Shown: positions 22,915 through 31,097 of the stretch, piece by piece | Layout: every line of letters begins with the position of its first letter | Position numbering within the stretch: position 1 is the first letter of the stretch | Source of the DNA: Clostridiales bacterium | Lineage (GTDB): Bacteria > Bacillota > Clostridia > Oscillospirales > Oscillospiraceae | Length of the DNA stretch: 42,500 bases | Direction of reading: 5' to 3' | Assembly (NCBI GenBank): GCA_004551945.1 | Contig: SFPN01000030.1 | Span: 1-42,500, forward strand | Translations under genes and position numbers: made by a program | Notes under the pieces: generated by a model | Seen by the model: only the letters and a program-made list of their open reading frames with translations | Told to the model about the DNA's origin: nothing | Databases searched by the model: none

Positions 22915-25239
22915 TCACACGTTGTGCTTCACCCGGTCGTGCTCCTCCGCCCGCTTGGCGTTGTTGAACCGGTCCAGGGTGCCCACCAGGTAGCCGGTGA
23001 TGCGGCGGATGCGCTCAAAGGGCACCCCGTCGTCCTCCCGCCGGCCGCAGCCGGGGCACTGATCCCCGATGATGCCGGAGAAGCCGCACACCGGGTCCCG
23101 GTCCACCGGGTGGTTCACGGAGCCGTAGCCGATGCCCTTCTCCTTCATGCAGCGGATCACCCGCTCGAAGGCGTCCAGGTTCTCGGTGGGGTCCCCGTCC
23201 ATCTCAATGTAGCTGATGTGGCCCGCGTTGGTCAGGGCGTGGTAGGGGGCCTCAATGGCGATCTTATCGTAGGCGGAGATGGGGTAGTACACGGGCACGT
23301 GGAAGGAGTTGGTGTAATACTCCCGGTCGGTGATGCCCTCGATGACCCCGTACTTCTCCCTGTCGATCTTCACGAAGCGGCCGGAGAGCCCCTCGGCGGG
23401 GGTGGCCAGCAGGGAGAAGTTCAGGTTCCGCTTTCTGCTCTCCTCGTCCATCCGGGCCCGCATGTGGCCGATGATCTCCAGGCCCAGCACCCGGGCCTTT
23501 TCGCTCTCCCCGTGGTGCTCGCCGATGAGGGCCTTCAGGGTCTCTGCCAGGCCGATGAAGCCCACGGACAGGGTGCCGTGCTTCAGCACCTCCCGGACCT
23601 CGTCGTCCCAGTCCAGCTTGTCGGAGTCCATCCACACTCCCTGGCCCATGAGGAAGGGGGCGTTCTTCACCTTCTTGCGGCACTGGAACTCAAACCGCTC
23701 CAGCAGCTGCTCCACGCACAGATCCAGCATATGATCCAGGCTCTCAAAGAAGACGTTGATGTCCCCCTTGGCCTTGATGCCCAAGCGGGGCAGGTTGATG
23801 GTGGTGAAGGACAGGTTGCCCCGGCTGTTGCACACCTGGCGCTCCGGGTCCACCACGTTGCCGATGACCCGGGTGCGGCAGCCCATGTAGGCGATCTCGG
23901 TTTCGGGATGGCCGGGCTTGTAGTATTGCAGGTTAAAGGGGGCGTCCACGAAGGAGAAGTTGGGGAAGAGCCGCTTGGCAGAGCACCGGATGGCCAGCTG
24001 GAACAGGTCATAGTTGGGCTCGCCAGGGTTGTAGTTCACCCCGTCCTTCACCCGGAAGATCTGGATGGGGAAGATGGGGGTCTCCCCGTTGCCCAGGCCG
24101 GCCTCGGTGGAGAGCATGATGTTCTTCATCACCATGCGGCCCTCGGGGGTGGTGTCCATGCCGTAGTTGATGGAGGAGAAGGGGGTCTGTGCCCCGGCCC
24201 GGGAGTGCATGGTGTTCAGGTTGTGGATGAGGGCCTCCATGGCCTGGTAGGTGGCCCGGTCGGTCTCCTTCACCGCCCGGTAGTGGGCGAAGTTCTGGCA
24301 CTTGCGGGCCTCGGCCTCGTCGATGCCGTAGGTCTCCAGGAGGAAGGGCAGCTCTGCCTGGAAGTAGGCGTCGCAGTCCTCCAGCCGGGGGGTCAGGCCG
24401 GTTTCGGCCTCGATCTTCTGGATGTTGTCCTTGATCTGGGTCTCCGGGTCCTCCCGGTCCTCCAGGAGCATAATGGCCCGGGCCAGGTTCTGGCGGTAGA
24501 TGCGCTTGAAGGTCTTGCGCACCCCCACGGCCATGGAGTAGTCAAAGTTCACGATGGACTGGCCGCCGTGCTGGTCGTTCTGGTTGGACTGGATGGCGAT
24601 GCAGGCCAAGGCGGCGTAGGAGGCGATGTCGTTGGGCTCCCGCAGGGTGCCGTGGCCGGTGGAGAAGCCCCCCTCGAAGAGCTTGATCAGGTCGATCTGG
24701 GTGCAGGTGGTGGTGCCCATGGGGGCAAAGTCCATGTCGTGGATGTGGATGTCCCCGCTCTGGTGGGCCCGGGCGTGCTCCGGCTTCATGACGAACATCT
24801 GGTAGAACTGCTTGGAGCCCTCGCTGCCGTATTTCAGCATGGTGCCCATGGCAGTGTCCCCGTCGATGTTGGCGTTTTCCCGCTTGATGTCGCTGTCCTT
24901 GGCCGAGGAGAAGGTGATGTCCTCGTAGATCTTCATGAGGCGGGTGTTCATCTCCCGGGCGCGGCTGCGCTCGGAGCGGTAGAGGATGTAGGCCTTGGCA
25001 GTCTGCACATAGCCGTTGTCCATCAGCACCCGCTCCACGATGTCCTGGATGTGCTCCACGTCGGGGCAGTCGCCCCCCTCTACCTCCAGAATTGAGGCCA
25101 CCTCGTGGGCCAGCCGGGCGGCGGTGTCCTCATACCCGGGTTTGTAGGTCGCCTCGAACGCCTTGTTGATGGCGTCGGCAATTTTGCTCTCGTGGAACGG
25201 GACCACGCGCCCGTCGCGCTTGCGAATCTGCAAAATCAC
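22915..25239 (-). CDS. nrdD: Anaerobic (class III) ribonucleoside-triphosphate reductase
   Basis: 774 aa glycyl-radical enzyme making dNTPs without oxygen. An N-terminal ATP-cone (ILQIRKRDGRVVPFHESKI) gives allosteric control. The core includes HIHDMDFAP and NFDYSMAVGV segments. The zinc site is near C718, C728 and C731 (CGFSG...CPGCG), and the radical glycine lies in RITGYLVG at about residue 749. The start is GTG 25239, chosen because the ATP-cone begins at once and AAGGAGGAG lies upstream; an earlier in-frame start at 25335 would lie upstream of the NrdR-box-like site. Its activase nrdG is far away at 7762. Confidence 0.95.
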   Translation of the reverse strand: MILQIRKRDGRVVPFHESKIADAINKAFEATYKPGYEDTAARLAHEVASILEVEGGDCPDVEHIQDIVERVLMDNGYVQTAKAYILYRSERSRAREMNTRLMKIYEDITFSSAKDSDIKRENANIDGDTAMGTMLKYGSEGSKQFYQMFVMKPEHARAHQSGDIHIHDMDFAPMGTTTCTQIDLIKLFEGGFSTGHGTLREPNDIASYAALACIAIQSNQNDQHGGQSIVNFDYSMAVGVRKTFKRIYRQNLARAIMLLEDREDPETQIKDNIQKIEAETGLTPRLEDCDAYFQAELPFLLETYGIDEAEARKCQNFAHYRAVKETDRATYQAMEALIHNLNTMHSRAGAQTPFSSINYGMDTTPEGRMVMKNIMLSTEAGLGNGETPIFPIQIFRVKDGVNYNPGEPNYDLFQLAIRCSAKRLFPNFSFVDAPFNLQYYKPGHPETEIAYMGCRTRVIGNVVDPERQVCNSRGNLSFTTINLPRLGIKAKGDINVFFESLDHMLDLCVEQLLERFEFQCRKKVKNAPFLMGQGVWMDSDKLDWDDEVREVLKHGTLSVGFIGLAETLKALIGEHHGESEKARVLGLEIIGHMRARMDEESRKRNLNFSLLATPAEGLSGRFVKIDREKYGVIEGITDREYYTNSFHVPVYYPISAYDKIAIEAPYHALTNAGHISYIEMDGDPTENLDAFERVIRCMKEKGIGYGSVNHPVDRDPVCGFSGIIGDQCPGCGRREDDGVPFERIRRITGYLVGTLDRFNNAKRAEEHDRVKHNV

Positions 25240-25298
25240 GGCCTGCTCCTCCTTTCTTACGCTGGTTTGACGCTTGTTGTGGTTGGCGTCTATGATAA

Positions 25299-25314
25299 AC
25301 ACAATATCTTGTGT
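25299..25314. promoter_or_regulatory. NrdR-box-like operator upstream of nrdD
   Basis: ACACAATATCTTGTGT has the NrdR-box form (ACAC-W-ATAT-x-W-GTGT) with perfect outer arms. NrdR normally needs two boxes; a degenerate half-site (TTGTTGTGG) lies with its centre about 32 bp closer to the gene, the usual three helical turns. The site is 60 bp before the GTG start. Confidence 0.7.
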
Positions 25315-25453
25315 CCTATTTGGAACAACACCCACATAATAGCATCCCGTTCTCTCCGCGTCAAGACTCTGCTCCTAAAATTTTTCACAAAGTTTTGGGG
25401 GGTGTTCTGCCCTCCACACAACTTCTTGTGGTCTCTGTCCCCCTCTGATTTTC

Positions 25454-26017
25454 TTATAAGGTCTGTGCCTCAAAGGTTTTCCAGGTGGCCCCCGTCTCCT
25501 CCAGCTGCTCCCAGGAAAGAAAACGGCCCTCCAGCAGGGTCCAGGTCATGTACTGAAATTGGTACTCCACCAGCACATGGCAGGGAAGCAGCTTTTCAAT
25601 GACCTGCTGCCGCCGGGCAAAGTCGTCGGGCACCCCGCCGGTGTCCGGAAAGGAGACGGTCAGCTTCAGGGGGTCCTCCGTCTCCTCCACCAGGGCGGAG
25701 ATGCCGCAGCCCCGCACCGCGTCGTTCACCGCCGCCAGGGTAAAGCTGCCGCTGCCCACCCGGAGCAGGGCCGCCAGGGTCTGGCGCAGCTGGTCCGGCT
25801 CCCCCTCCGCCAGGCAGCCCAGCAGATGGCACAGGCCGGTGAGGCCCTCCTCCCGGGCGGTGGCCAGGTGCATCTCCCGCTGAATCCGGGCCAGAGTCTC
25901 CTCCGCCTGGTCCAGGGCCGCTCCCTCGCTCTGAAGCTCCCCCCACTGGAAGGAGCCCTCCCAGCGGTACACCCCCAGAGGGGCCAGCAAATCCCGTAAG
26001 GTTTGTCCGATGCTCAT
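25454..26017 (-). CDS. Phage baseplate/tail protein, YmfQ (DUF2313)-like
   Basis: 187 aa. It follows the baseplate J gene, as YmfQ/XkdU-type proteins do, and has their shape: a helical N-terminus (TLRDLLAPLGVYRW, AEETLARIQREMHLATA) and a C-terminal KLTVSFPDTGGVPDDFARR...LLPCHVLVEYQF block, which is the recognisable YmfQ end. It probably sits on the baseplate periphery linking fibres. The start overlaps the J-gene stop by four bases. It is the last gene of the cluster; no fibre gene follows, and nrdD begins the host sequence about 215 bp on. Confidence 0.8.
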   Translation of the reverse strand: MSIGQTLRDLLAPLGVYRWEGSFQWGELQSEGAALDQAEETLARIQREMHLATAREEGLTGLCHLLGCLAEGEPDQLRQTLAALLRVGSGSFTLAAVNDAVRGCGISALVEETEDPLKLTVSFPDTGGVPDDFARRQQVIEKLLPCHVLVEYQFQYMTWTLLEGRFLSWEQLEETGATWKTFEAQTL

Positions 26018-27069
26018 ACCAGTTCCTCCACGGCCAGGGTCCCCAGCACGGGAAGCTGGCCCCGCTCCACCGTCACGTCGTTGGCGGGGGAGGCAATGTG
26101 GTAATTCTCCACGCCCTCCACCTGGTAGATCCGCTGTCCGATCTGGGCCAGGAGCAGGTCCTTCCCCAGCATGGTCCCGTCAAACCAGGCGGCCAGGTCG
26201 GCGCGCACCGCCTCCCGCACCTGGCTGGCGGAGAAGCCCGCCTTGGCCTTCACCGTGACCAGCACGTTCACCGTCACCGTCTCCGGGGCCAGCACCTGGA
26301 GGGAGACGCCAATCTCCCGCTTGGGGGCCAGGTCCGCCCTGACCGCCTCCAGCAGCCCCTGCTCCGGCACCCCGCCGGAGTCGGTGATGTACAGGTCCAC
26401 CGTCCCCAGGCCCCGGGCCCTGGGGACCACGTTCACCGCCGCCACTCCCTCCACGGCCAGGGCCTGCTGGGCGTAGTAGGCCTCGTTGACCCCGTTGGGC
26501 TGGTTCTGGTAGCTGTCCAGCACCCGGGCCCGGAGGGCCTCGTCGTCCTCCTCCGCCCAGCCGCCGGAAAAGGCAGCCGGGTTGGTGCAGGCGGCAATTC
26601 CCGTGGGGGCCACCGCCATGGTGCGGATGGTTCCCGCCGGGGTGTTGCCCCCGGGTCCCGCCAGCACCGCCTGGGCGGGGACCTCCGCCGCCGTCTCCCC
26701 GGCCTTCAGCACCCCCGCCTGGGTGGTCTCAAAGCGCACCAGCCCCGCCGTCATGCACACCGTACCCTGGGGGATGGGCAGGTCGGTTTCCGGGGCGGTG
26801 GACACGGAGAACCGCAGGGTCCCCACCGCCCGGGAGGCCGGATTCCGGCTGAGCCCCCGGAGCCAGGCGTGCTTGTCCAGCTCCTCCCCGGTGGCCGTCT
26901 GGGGGAAGCACTGGCGGCGGGTCCATTCCGCCTCCTGGTACAGGCCGTAGACCTGGACCGCCAGGGCATACATGCGCACCGCCATCTCCCCGGCGCCGTC
27001 GGGCTCCATCCCCGTCTCCCGGGTGAAGGTTTCGATCATCTCCCGATAGATTTCATCCGCTGTCTTCAT
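26014..27069 (-). CDS. Baseplate J-like protein (XkdT type)
   Basis: 351 aa. Baseplate wedge component of contractile tails, homologous in role to T4 gp6 and P2 gpJ. Typical features are the N-terminal DEIYREMIETFTRETG with MAVRMYALAVQVYGLYQEAEW, the conserved WAEEDDEALRARVLDSYQNQP motif, and a beta-rich C-terminal part (APETVTVNVLVTVKAKAGFSA). Ribosome site AAGGAGG. It lies 12 nt after the XkdS-like gene and overlaps the YmfQ-like gene. Full length for the family. Confidence 0.9.
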   Translation of the reverse strand: MKTADEIYREMIETFTRETGMEPDGAGEMAVRMYALAVQVYGLYQEAEWTRRQCFPQTATGEELDKHAWLRGLSRNPASRAVGTLRFSVSTAPETDLPIPQGTVCMTAGLVRFETTQAGVLKAGETAAEVPAQAVLAGPGGNTPAGTIRTMAVAPTGIAACTNPAAFSGGWAEEDDEALRARVLDSYQNQPNGVNEAYYAQQALAVEGVAAVNVVPRARGLGTVDLYITDSGGVPEQGLLEAVRADLAPKREIGVSLQVLAPETVTVNVLVTVKAKAGFSASQVREAVRADLAAWFDGTMLGKDLLLAQIGQRIYQVEGVENYHIASPANDVTVERGQLPVLGTLAVEELV

Positions 27070-27081
27070 GGTCCCTCCTTT

Positions 27082-27420
27082 TTATACATACACCGTGGCG
27101 GACAGGCTCTCTCCCTGCCACGCCAGGTATACCGTGAGCCGCCCGGTCTCCTCCTCCCACTCTGCCCGGGTAACCTGCACCGGCTGGTCCGCCAGGGCCT
27201 CAGCGGCGTACCCGGCGGCCAGAGCCGCCCGGGCCGCGGGCTTTTCCCGGCAGAGCAGGTACAGGCGGCTGCCCACCTGGGGCAGCAGGGGAAAGCTCCC
27301 CCGCCGGGCGGTGAGCTGGAAGAGCACCCGTTCCAGCACCTCTTCCTCCCCCACGGCCCGGTCAAAGGCCCCGGACCCATCGGGGCAGTAGTCTCCCTCC
27401 CGGAGCTTACTCACCGCCAT
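27082..27420 (-). CDS. Baseplate protein, XkdS (DUF2634)-like
   Basis: 112 aa from ATG 27420, which has GGAGGTG upstream; a longer frame upstream overlaps the spike-like gene and is not conserved in character. It has the gp25/XkdS pattern (AVGEEEVLERVLFQLTARRGSFPLLPQVGSRLYLL, then a short beta C-terminus LTVYLAWQGESLSATVYV). Such proteins start sheath polymerisation at the baseplate. Position between the spike-like gene and J agrees with PBSX order. Confidence 0.78.
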   Translation of the reverse strand: MAVSKLREGDYCPDGSGAFDRAVGEEEVLERVLFQLTARRGSFPLLPQVGSRLYLLCREKPAARAALAAGYAAEALADQPVQVTRAEWEEETGRLTVYLAWQGESLSATVYV

Positions 27421-27422
27421 GG

Positions 27423-27773
27423 TCACACCTCCTGTCCGTTCACCGTCACCCGGCCGGTGAGACGAATCTCCCCCTCCGGGGTCAGGCGGATTTCCGCCCC
27501 CTGGGCGGCGGAGAGGCAGATTTCTCCCGGGGCCAGGTCGTTCTCCTGGACCGTCCCCGTCACGCAGGGGGTCTGCTCGGCGCCGCACTTAATCACCAGC
27601 ACCGTGTCCCCCTGGGCGGGAGCCCAGCGGTAGCCCCCGGGGGCGCAGAGAGTCACGTTCCGCCGCTCCCCTGCCAGGGCCACCCCCGGGGCCGCGCCGG
27701 AGAGGGTCACCTCCCCCAGCTCCGCTGCCGGTTCCGACAGAAGCTCCCGCCCCTGCTGACTTGCCATCCACAT
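27423..27773 (-). CDS. Small baseplate protein, spike-like or XkdR-position protein
   Basis: 116 aa. The middle (WAPAQGDTVLVIKCG, CVTGTVQENDLAPGEICLSAAQG) looks like an OB-fold, and the end (AEIRLTPEGEIRLTGRVTVNG) has the alternating beta pattern of a gpV/gp45-type spike tip. In PBSX this slot is held by XkdR. Either a short central spike or a baseplate hub accessory is possible; reading alone does not decide. Confidence 0.65.
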   Translation of the reverse strand: MWMASQQGRELLSEPAAELGEVTLSGAAPGVALAGERRNVTLCAPGGYRWAPAQGDTVLVIKCGAEQTPCVTGTVQENDLAPGEICLSAAQGAEIRLTPEGEIRLTGRVTVNGQEV

Positions 27774-27794
27774 TGCGATCCCTTCCTTTCCTGT

Positions 27795-28748
27795 TTACAG
27801 CACCGCGTCCGGATCGCCCAGCACCAGGGTGGTCTCGTAGCCATCCTCTCCCATGGTCACCCGGCTCTCCTGGACCCGGTAAATTCCGTTGCGGCTCCAC
27901 CCGGACCGGGTCAGCTGCACCAGGTCCCCCGGCCAGGCGGCAAAGGCCATGGCCGCCGTCACCTCCACCTGCCGCAGCTGGGCCGCCGACCGGTCCAGCT
28001 GGAACCGGGCGTTGTACCGCCGGGCCTGGTAGCTGGTGTTCCGGGGCAGCAGAATCACCCGGCTGCACTGGCCCCCCCGGGCCTGAAAGTCCGCGTTTAC
28101 CTCAGTCTGGCGCATCCAGCCGGACACGTCCTTCACCGTCACCTGGGAGAGCACCCCGTAGCGCTTTTCCCGCAGGGCCAGTTTGGTCACGGGGGCGGTC
28201 TGGTCCAGCTGGATGGGGGCGCTGTTCCCCCAGCCGGAGAGGACCAGCCGTCCCTGCCGGTCAAACCGTGGGGTCACCCCGGCGTAGTACCGGGCAAACT
28301 GGTACACCACCTTCCAGCAGCTGCTGCCGGAGCCCACGGAAAAGCCCCACACCCCCGGGAGACTCACCGCCCCGGCCAATTGGATGCCGTAGGGGGTCAC
28401 ATAATTTTGCAGAATGTCTCCCAGGGTGGCCTGGCCGTAGTCCGCCGCCTCCGCCTGGTTGTCCAGCAGGAGGGCCTGCATCCCCCGGCCGGTGATCTCC
28501 GCCGTGCGCCCCTCCTCCGACCACTGGCAGCAGCACTCGTCCACCACCCCGGTGAAGAGGATCTCCGTCCCCTGGCGCACCGTCATCCGGGTGGCGTCGG
28601 CCAGCACGTCCTCCTGGCCCTCGGTCCACAGGACCTTCACCCAGAAGCTGTCGCAGGGGCTGCCCAGGCCGTAGTCCAGCTGCCAGGCCAGGGGGACCGG
28701 CAGGGTGTACTGCCGGCCGTTATAACAGGTAATCGTCCATTCCGTCAT
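27795..28748 (-). CDS. Baseplate hub protein, XkdQ/gpD-like
   Basis: 317 aa. Hub proteins of the gp27/gpD fold connect tube and spike. It shows the XkdQ pattern: N-terminal YTLPVPLAWQLDYGLGSPCDSFWVKV, TEILFTGVVDECCCQW, ITGRGMQALLLDNQAEA, and a C-terminal stretch with MAFAAWPGDLVQLTRSGWSRNGIYRV-type beta strands. Start 28748 has GAGGTGACGCC. It follows the LysM gene by four bases, as in PBSX. Confidence 0.85.
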   Translation of the reverse strand: MTEWTITCYNGRQYTLPVPLAWQLDYGLGSPCDSFWVKVLWTEGQEDVLADATRMTVRQGTEILFTGVVDECCCQWSEEGRTAEITGRGMQALLLDNQAEAADYGQATLGDILQNYVTPYGIQLAGAVSLPGVWGFSVGSGSSCWKVVYQFARYYAGVTPRFDRQGRLVLSGWGNSAPIQLDQTAPVTKLALREKRYGVLSQVTVKDVSGWMRQTEVNADFQARGGQCSRVILLPRNTSYQARRYNARFQLDRSAAQLRQVEVTAAMAFAAWPGDLVQLTRSGWSRNGIYRVQESRVTMGEDGYETTLVLGDPDAVL

Positions 28749-28752
28749 GGCG

Positions 28753-29319
28753 TCACCTCACCCGAATCTGCTGGCCGGGGGAGATCAGGTTGGGGTTCTT
28801 GATCTGGGGGTTCAGGGCCAGCAGCGCCGCCACGGTGGTCCCCAGGCTCTGGGCAATCCCCCACAGGGTGTCCCCCTGGACTACGGTGTGGTACTGGGCA
28901 CTCTCCCCTGCCCCGGTCTGGCCGCTCCCCCCGGTCTGGGTCACGGGGGAGAGGCTCTGGCTGTACTGGTCATAGTCCTCCCAGAAGGTGAAGGTATAGC
29001 GCACATAGTCCTTCCTGGGCTCCTGGGCCAGGGACAGCTCCACAAAGTAGGCCTGGGCGCTCTGCCACACCGGGTGGATCAGGGTCCCCGGCCCGCTCTG
29101 GTAGAAAACAGAGGCCAGCTTCTTAAACTCCTCATAGGCCCCTTCCCCGCAGAAGGCCCCCTCCCCGGTCATCACCCGGCGGGTCAGCCCCAGGTCCTGC
29201 ATGGCGTACCGGCCGAAGGGCACCTTGTGCACCGCCACCTGCCGCTGGTAGCGGATCTCATAGGTCCTGGGGTTGTGGGGCCACACATAGCCCTTGTACT
29301 GCATGGGCGTCAGTTCCAT
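28753..29319 (-). CDS. LysM-containing tail protein (XkdP-like)
   Basis: 188 aa from ATG 29319 with GGAGGG five bases before; the frame is open 39 nt further but has no site there. The N-terminal 130 residues are the XkdP/gp53-like baseplate domain (MQYKGYVWPHNPRTYEI, WQSAQAYFVELSLAQEPRKDYVRYTFTFWED). A Ser/Gly/Thr linker is followed by one LysM repeat (YHTVVQGDTLWGIAQSLG, NPQIKNPNLISPGQQIRV) that would bind peptidoglycan. In PBSX this gene directly follows the tape measure gene; here 152 bp of non-coding repeat precede it instead. Confidence 0.88.
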   Translation of the reverse strand: MELTPMQYKGYVWPHNPRTYEIRYQRQVAVHKVPFGRYAMQDLGLTRRVMTGEGAFCGEGAYEEFKKLASVFYQSGPGTLIHPVWQSAQAYFVELSLAQEPRKDYVRYTFTFWEDYDQYSQSLSPVTQTGGSGQTGAGESAQYHTVVQGDTLWGIAQSLGTTVAALLALNPQIKNPNLISPGQQIRVR

Positions 29320-29371
29320 TGCATCCCTCCTCTTGAAACAAACGCTGTGCTGGGACATTCCAGCGCCAAAG

Positions 29372-29417
29372 GCTCCCCTGTGAGGGGAGCTGTCAGCGAA
29401 GCTGACTGAGAGGTGCT
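29372..29417. repeat. Palindromic repeat in the place expected for the tape measure gene
   Basis: GCTCCCCT-gtg-AGGGGAGC is followed by CAGC-gaa-GCTG and CTGAGAGG, the shape of a repeat family common in gut Clostridia. The whole gap 29320-29471 is non-coding. Its presence inside a phage late operon, exactly where the tape measure should lie, is unusual. Confidence 0.6.
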
Positions 29418-29471
29418 ATCCTGAGATCCCTTCACCGCAGCGCTGACAAGGTACTGGGGCTGTCCTGGCAC

Positions 29472-29945
29472 TTAATAAAGGGGAAATCCCCCGTCATACC
29501 GCCGGGCGTCCCGCTGCACCGCCCGGTCCAGGGCCAGCAAATCCAGGTTTCCGGGGCTGCTCCCCTCCCCGGGGACCGTCACCGTCACGCTGGTCTGCCC
29601 CGGCAAAGCCAGCTGGGCGGCCCATCGGGTCCTGTTCAGCTGCCCCATCAGGTCCGCCGCGCCGGTTTGCTGTCCCCGGGCCTCAATACGCGTTTCTTCC
29701 GACCCGCTCTCTCCTTCTTCCAGCAGGCGGACTTCCTGTGCTGCCGTCTCCCGTTCTTTCAGCAGCCGGGCCTCCTGACCGGCGGTCTCAGACGGGGCGG
29801 ACAACCGGTCCGGGTCGTCCTCCCCGTCGGTCTCCTCCTCGCCGGTGGGGGGCCGTCCCCGCTTATACCCCACCACCGTGAGGGGGTTGCCCTCCAGGTC
29901 CGCCGCCGCTTCCTCCTCCAGCAGCTCCTCCAGGTAGTCGATCAT
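29472..29945 (-). CDS. Unrecognised 157-aa phage protein in tape-measure position
   Basis: 157 aa, no family recognised. The N-terminus is acidic (MIDYLEELLEEEAAADLEG), the middle (residues about 55 to 95) is a Glu/Arg-rich region with coiled-coil potential, and the C-terminus (TSVTVTVPGEGS..., LDRAVQRDARRYDGGFPLY) is ordered-looking. It overlaps the chaperone-like gene by four bases (ATGA), as the second product of a chaperone pair or a tape measure would. It is far too short for an ordinary tape measure, which would be several hundred residues. It may be a second chaperone, a minimal tape measure or a remnant. Confidence 0.7.
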   Translation of the reverse strand: MIDYLEELLEEEAAADLEGNPLTVVGYKRGRPPTGEEETDGEDDPDRLSAPSETAGQEARLLKERETAAQEVRLLEEGESGSEETRIEARGQQTGAADLMGQLNRTRWAAQLALPGQTSVTVTVPGEGSSPGNLDLLALDRAVQRDARRYDGGFPLY

Positions 29946-30592
29946 GCCGCGCCACCTCCTTCGCCCCGGCGCAGGGCCAGGAACCGCTCCATGTCAAACC
30001 CCGGGTTCTCCTCCCGGGTGATTTCCCCGGTGGGGCGGCCGCACACCGGGCATCTGGGCTCCTCGGCCTCCGCCCGGCAGGCGGGGCAGAGGAGGCTGGC
30101 CGCCTCCTCCTGGTCCAGAAGCAGGTGGAGGGCGCACCACAGGTAGTCCCGGGGGAGCATGGCCTTCACCCGCGCCTCCGTGGGCAGGGCCCGGAAGGCC
30201 CGGAGCACCCGCCACCGCAGCCGCTCCTGGGGCAGGTCCCCCAGGGCTTTTTTCAGGGCGTCCACCCGGTCCTGGGGCGCGGAGAAGCCCGGGTCCTCCC
30301 GCCGGTCAAAGGCCGCCCAGCCCTCTGCCAGGGTCTGGATTTCTTCGGGCGTGAGGGCTTCCAGCACCGCCTGTCCGCTGGGATACACCCGCTCCCCCTC
30401 CCGGACCAGGGCCCGGGCAATCAGGCAGGCGTTGGAGCACAAGGCCGTCTCCCGACCCTCCTGTGCCAGGTCCAGCGCCTCCCGCCGGGCCGCCAGCAGC
30501 TCCGCCACAGGAAGCAGCCGGAGCTGGGAGCCGTCCTCCAGGGGCGTGGTTTCCGCCCCGGCTTCCAGCCGCAGCCGGTCCAGCCCCCTCAT
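29942..30592 (-). CDS. Probable tail assembly chaperone-like protein with C-terminal zinc ribbon
   Basis: 216 aa from ATG 30592, which overlaps the tube-gene stop by four bases; the upstream extension of the frame lies over the tube gene. The body is helical and acidic (LTPEEIQTLAEGWAAFDRREDPG, LPQERLRWRVLRAFRALP). The end has CPAC...CPVCG, a zinc-ribbon arrangement that PBSX XkdN does not have. By position, directly after the tube protein, it should be the tail assembly chaperone, but the fold is not certain. Confidence 0.65.
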   Translation of the reverse strand: MRGLDRLRLEAGAETTPLEDGSQLRLLPVAELLAARREALDLAQEGRETALCSNACLIARALVREGERVYPSGQAVLEALTPEEIQTLAEGWAAFDRREDPGFSAPQDRVDALKKALGDLPQERLRWRVLRAFRALPTEARVKAMLPRDYLWCALHLLLDQEEAASLLCPACRAEAEEPRCPVCGRPTGEITREENPGFDMERFLALRRGEGGGAA

Positions 30593-30978
30593 GCGTTGGT
30601 CTCCAGCCGCTTGGCGGCCACCAGGGAGACCTTCTCCACCACCGAGGCCCCCAGGGTGCCGCTCTCGCCGATCTTGCTCCACTGGCAGCCGCTGTAGATC
30701 ACCCGCCGGTCGGGCTTGCAGATGACCAGGCTGAAGTCCTCCAGGTCGTAGAAGTTGATGCCGTCGGCGATGGCCTCGTCGGTGGCGTAGATCCGGGTCA
30801 GCTCCAGCTGGTGCTTGCTCTGCCCCGGGATGGCGGCCACCGGCTCGGACTCCCCAAAGGCCTCCACGGTGGTGCTGCTTTTGGTGGTCTGGGCGGTGTA
30901 GCTCTGGACCACCGCCACCTTCCGGCCGTTGACCTCTAAGTAAATGTCACTGCTGGTGGGAATTCCCTGCGTTACCAT
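30589..30978 (-). CDS. Tail tube protein (XkdM-like)
   Basis: 129 aa, the size of myophage tube proteins that stack inside the sheath. Pattern PTSSDIYLEVNGRKVAVVQSYTAQTTKSST, VEAFGESEPVAAIPGQSKHQLELTRIYATDEAI, and IYSGCQWSKIGESGTLGASVVEKVSLVAA fits XkdM/DUF2001. It follows the sheath gene after a 119-bp gap with two strong hairpins. Confidence 0.85.
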   Translation of the reverse strand: MVTQGIPTSSDIYLEVNGRKVAVVQSYTAQTTKSSTTVEAFGESEPVAAIPGQSKHQLELTRIYATDEAIADGINFYDLEDFSLVICKPDRRVIYSGCQWSKIGESGTLGASVVEKVSLVAAKRLETNA

Positions 30979-31000
30979 GTCTCATCCCTCCTTATACTAA

Positions 31001-31079
31001 TTCTTAATAAAAACCTTTGGTTTTTATTAAGAAGGCACCGCGATTCGCGTTGCCCTTTTGTGGCTTTTTGCCACAAAAG
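31001..31079 (-). other. Two strong hairpins between sheath and tube genes
   Basis: First in transcription order: CTTTTGTGGC against GCCACAAAAG (31055-31079, 5-nt loop). Second: a perfect 15-bp stem with a 3-nt loop (31001-31015 against 31019-31033), AT-rich, ending 23 nt before the tube start. Neither is followed by a clear T-run on the minus strand. They may set the sheath-to-tube expression ratio or mark an mRNA cleavage site. Confidence 0.65.
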
Positions 31080-31097
31080 CCGTCTCATGCAGTAGTA

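Noticed and set aside
22753..25095. 780-residue open frame on the plus strand
   Set aside because: Antisense to nrdD, Val/Gly/His-rich, without motifs or a ribosome site that fits.
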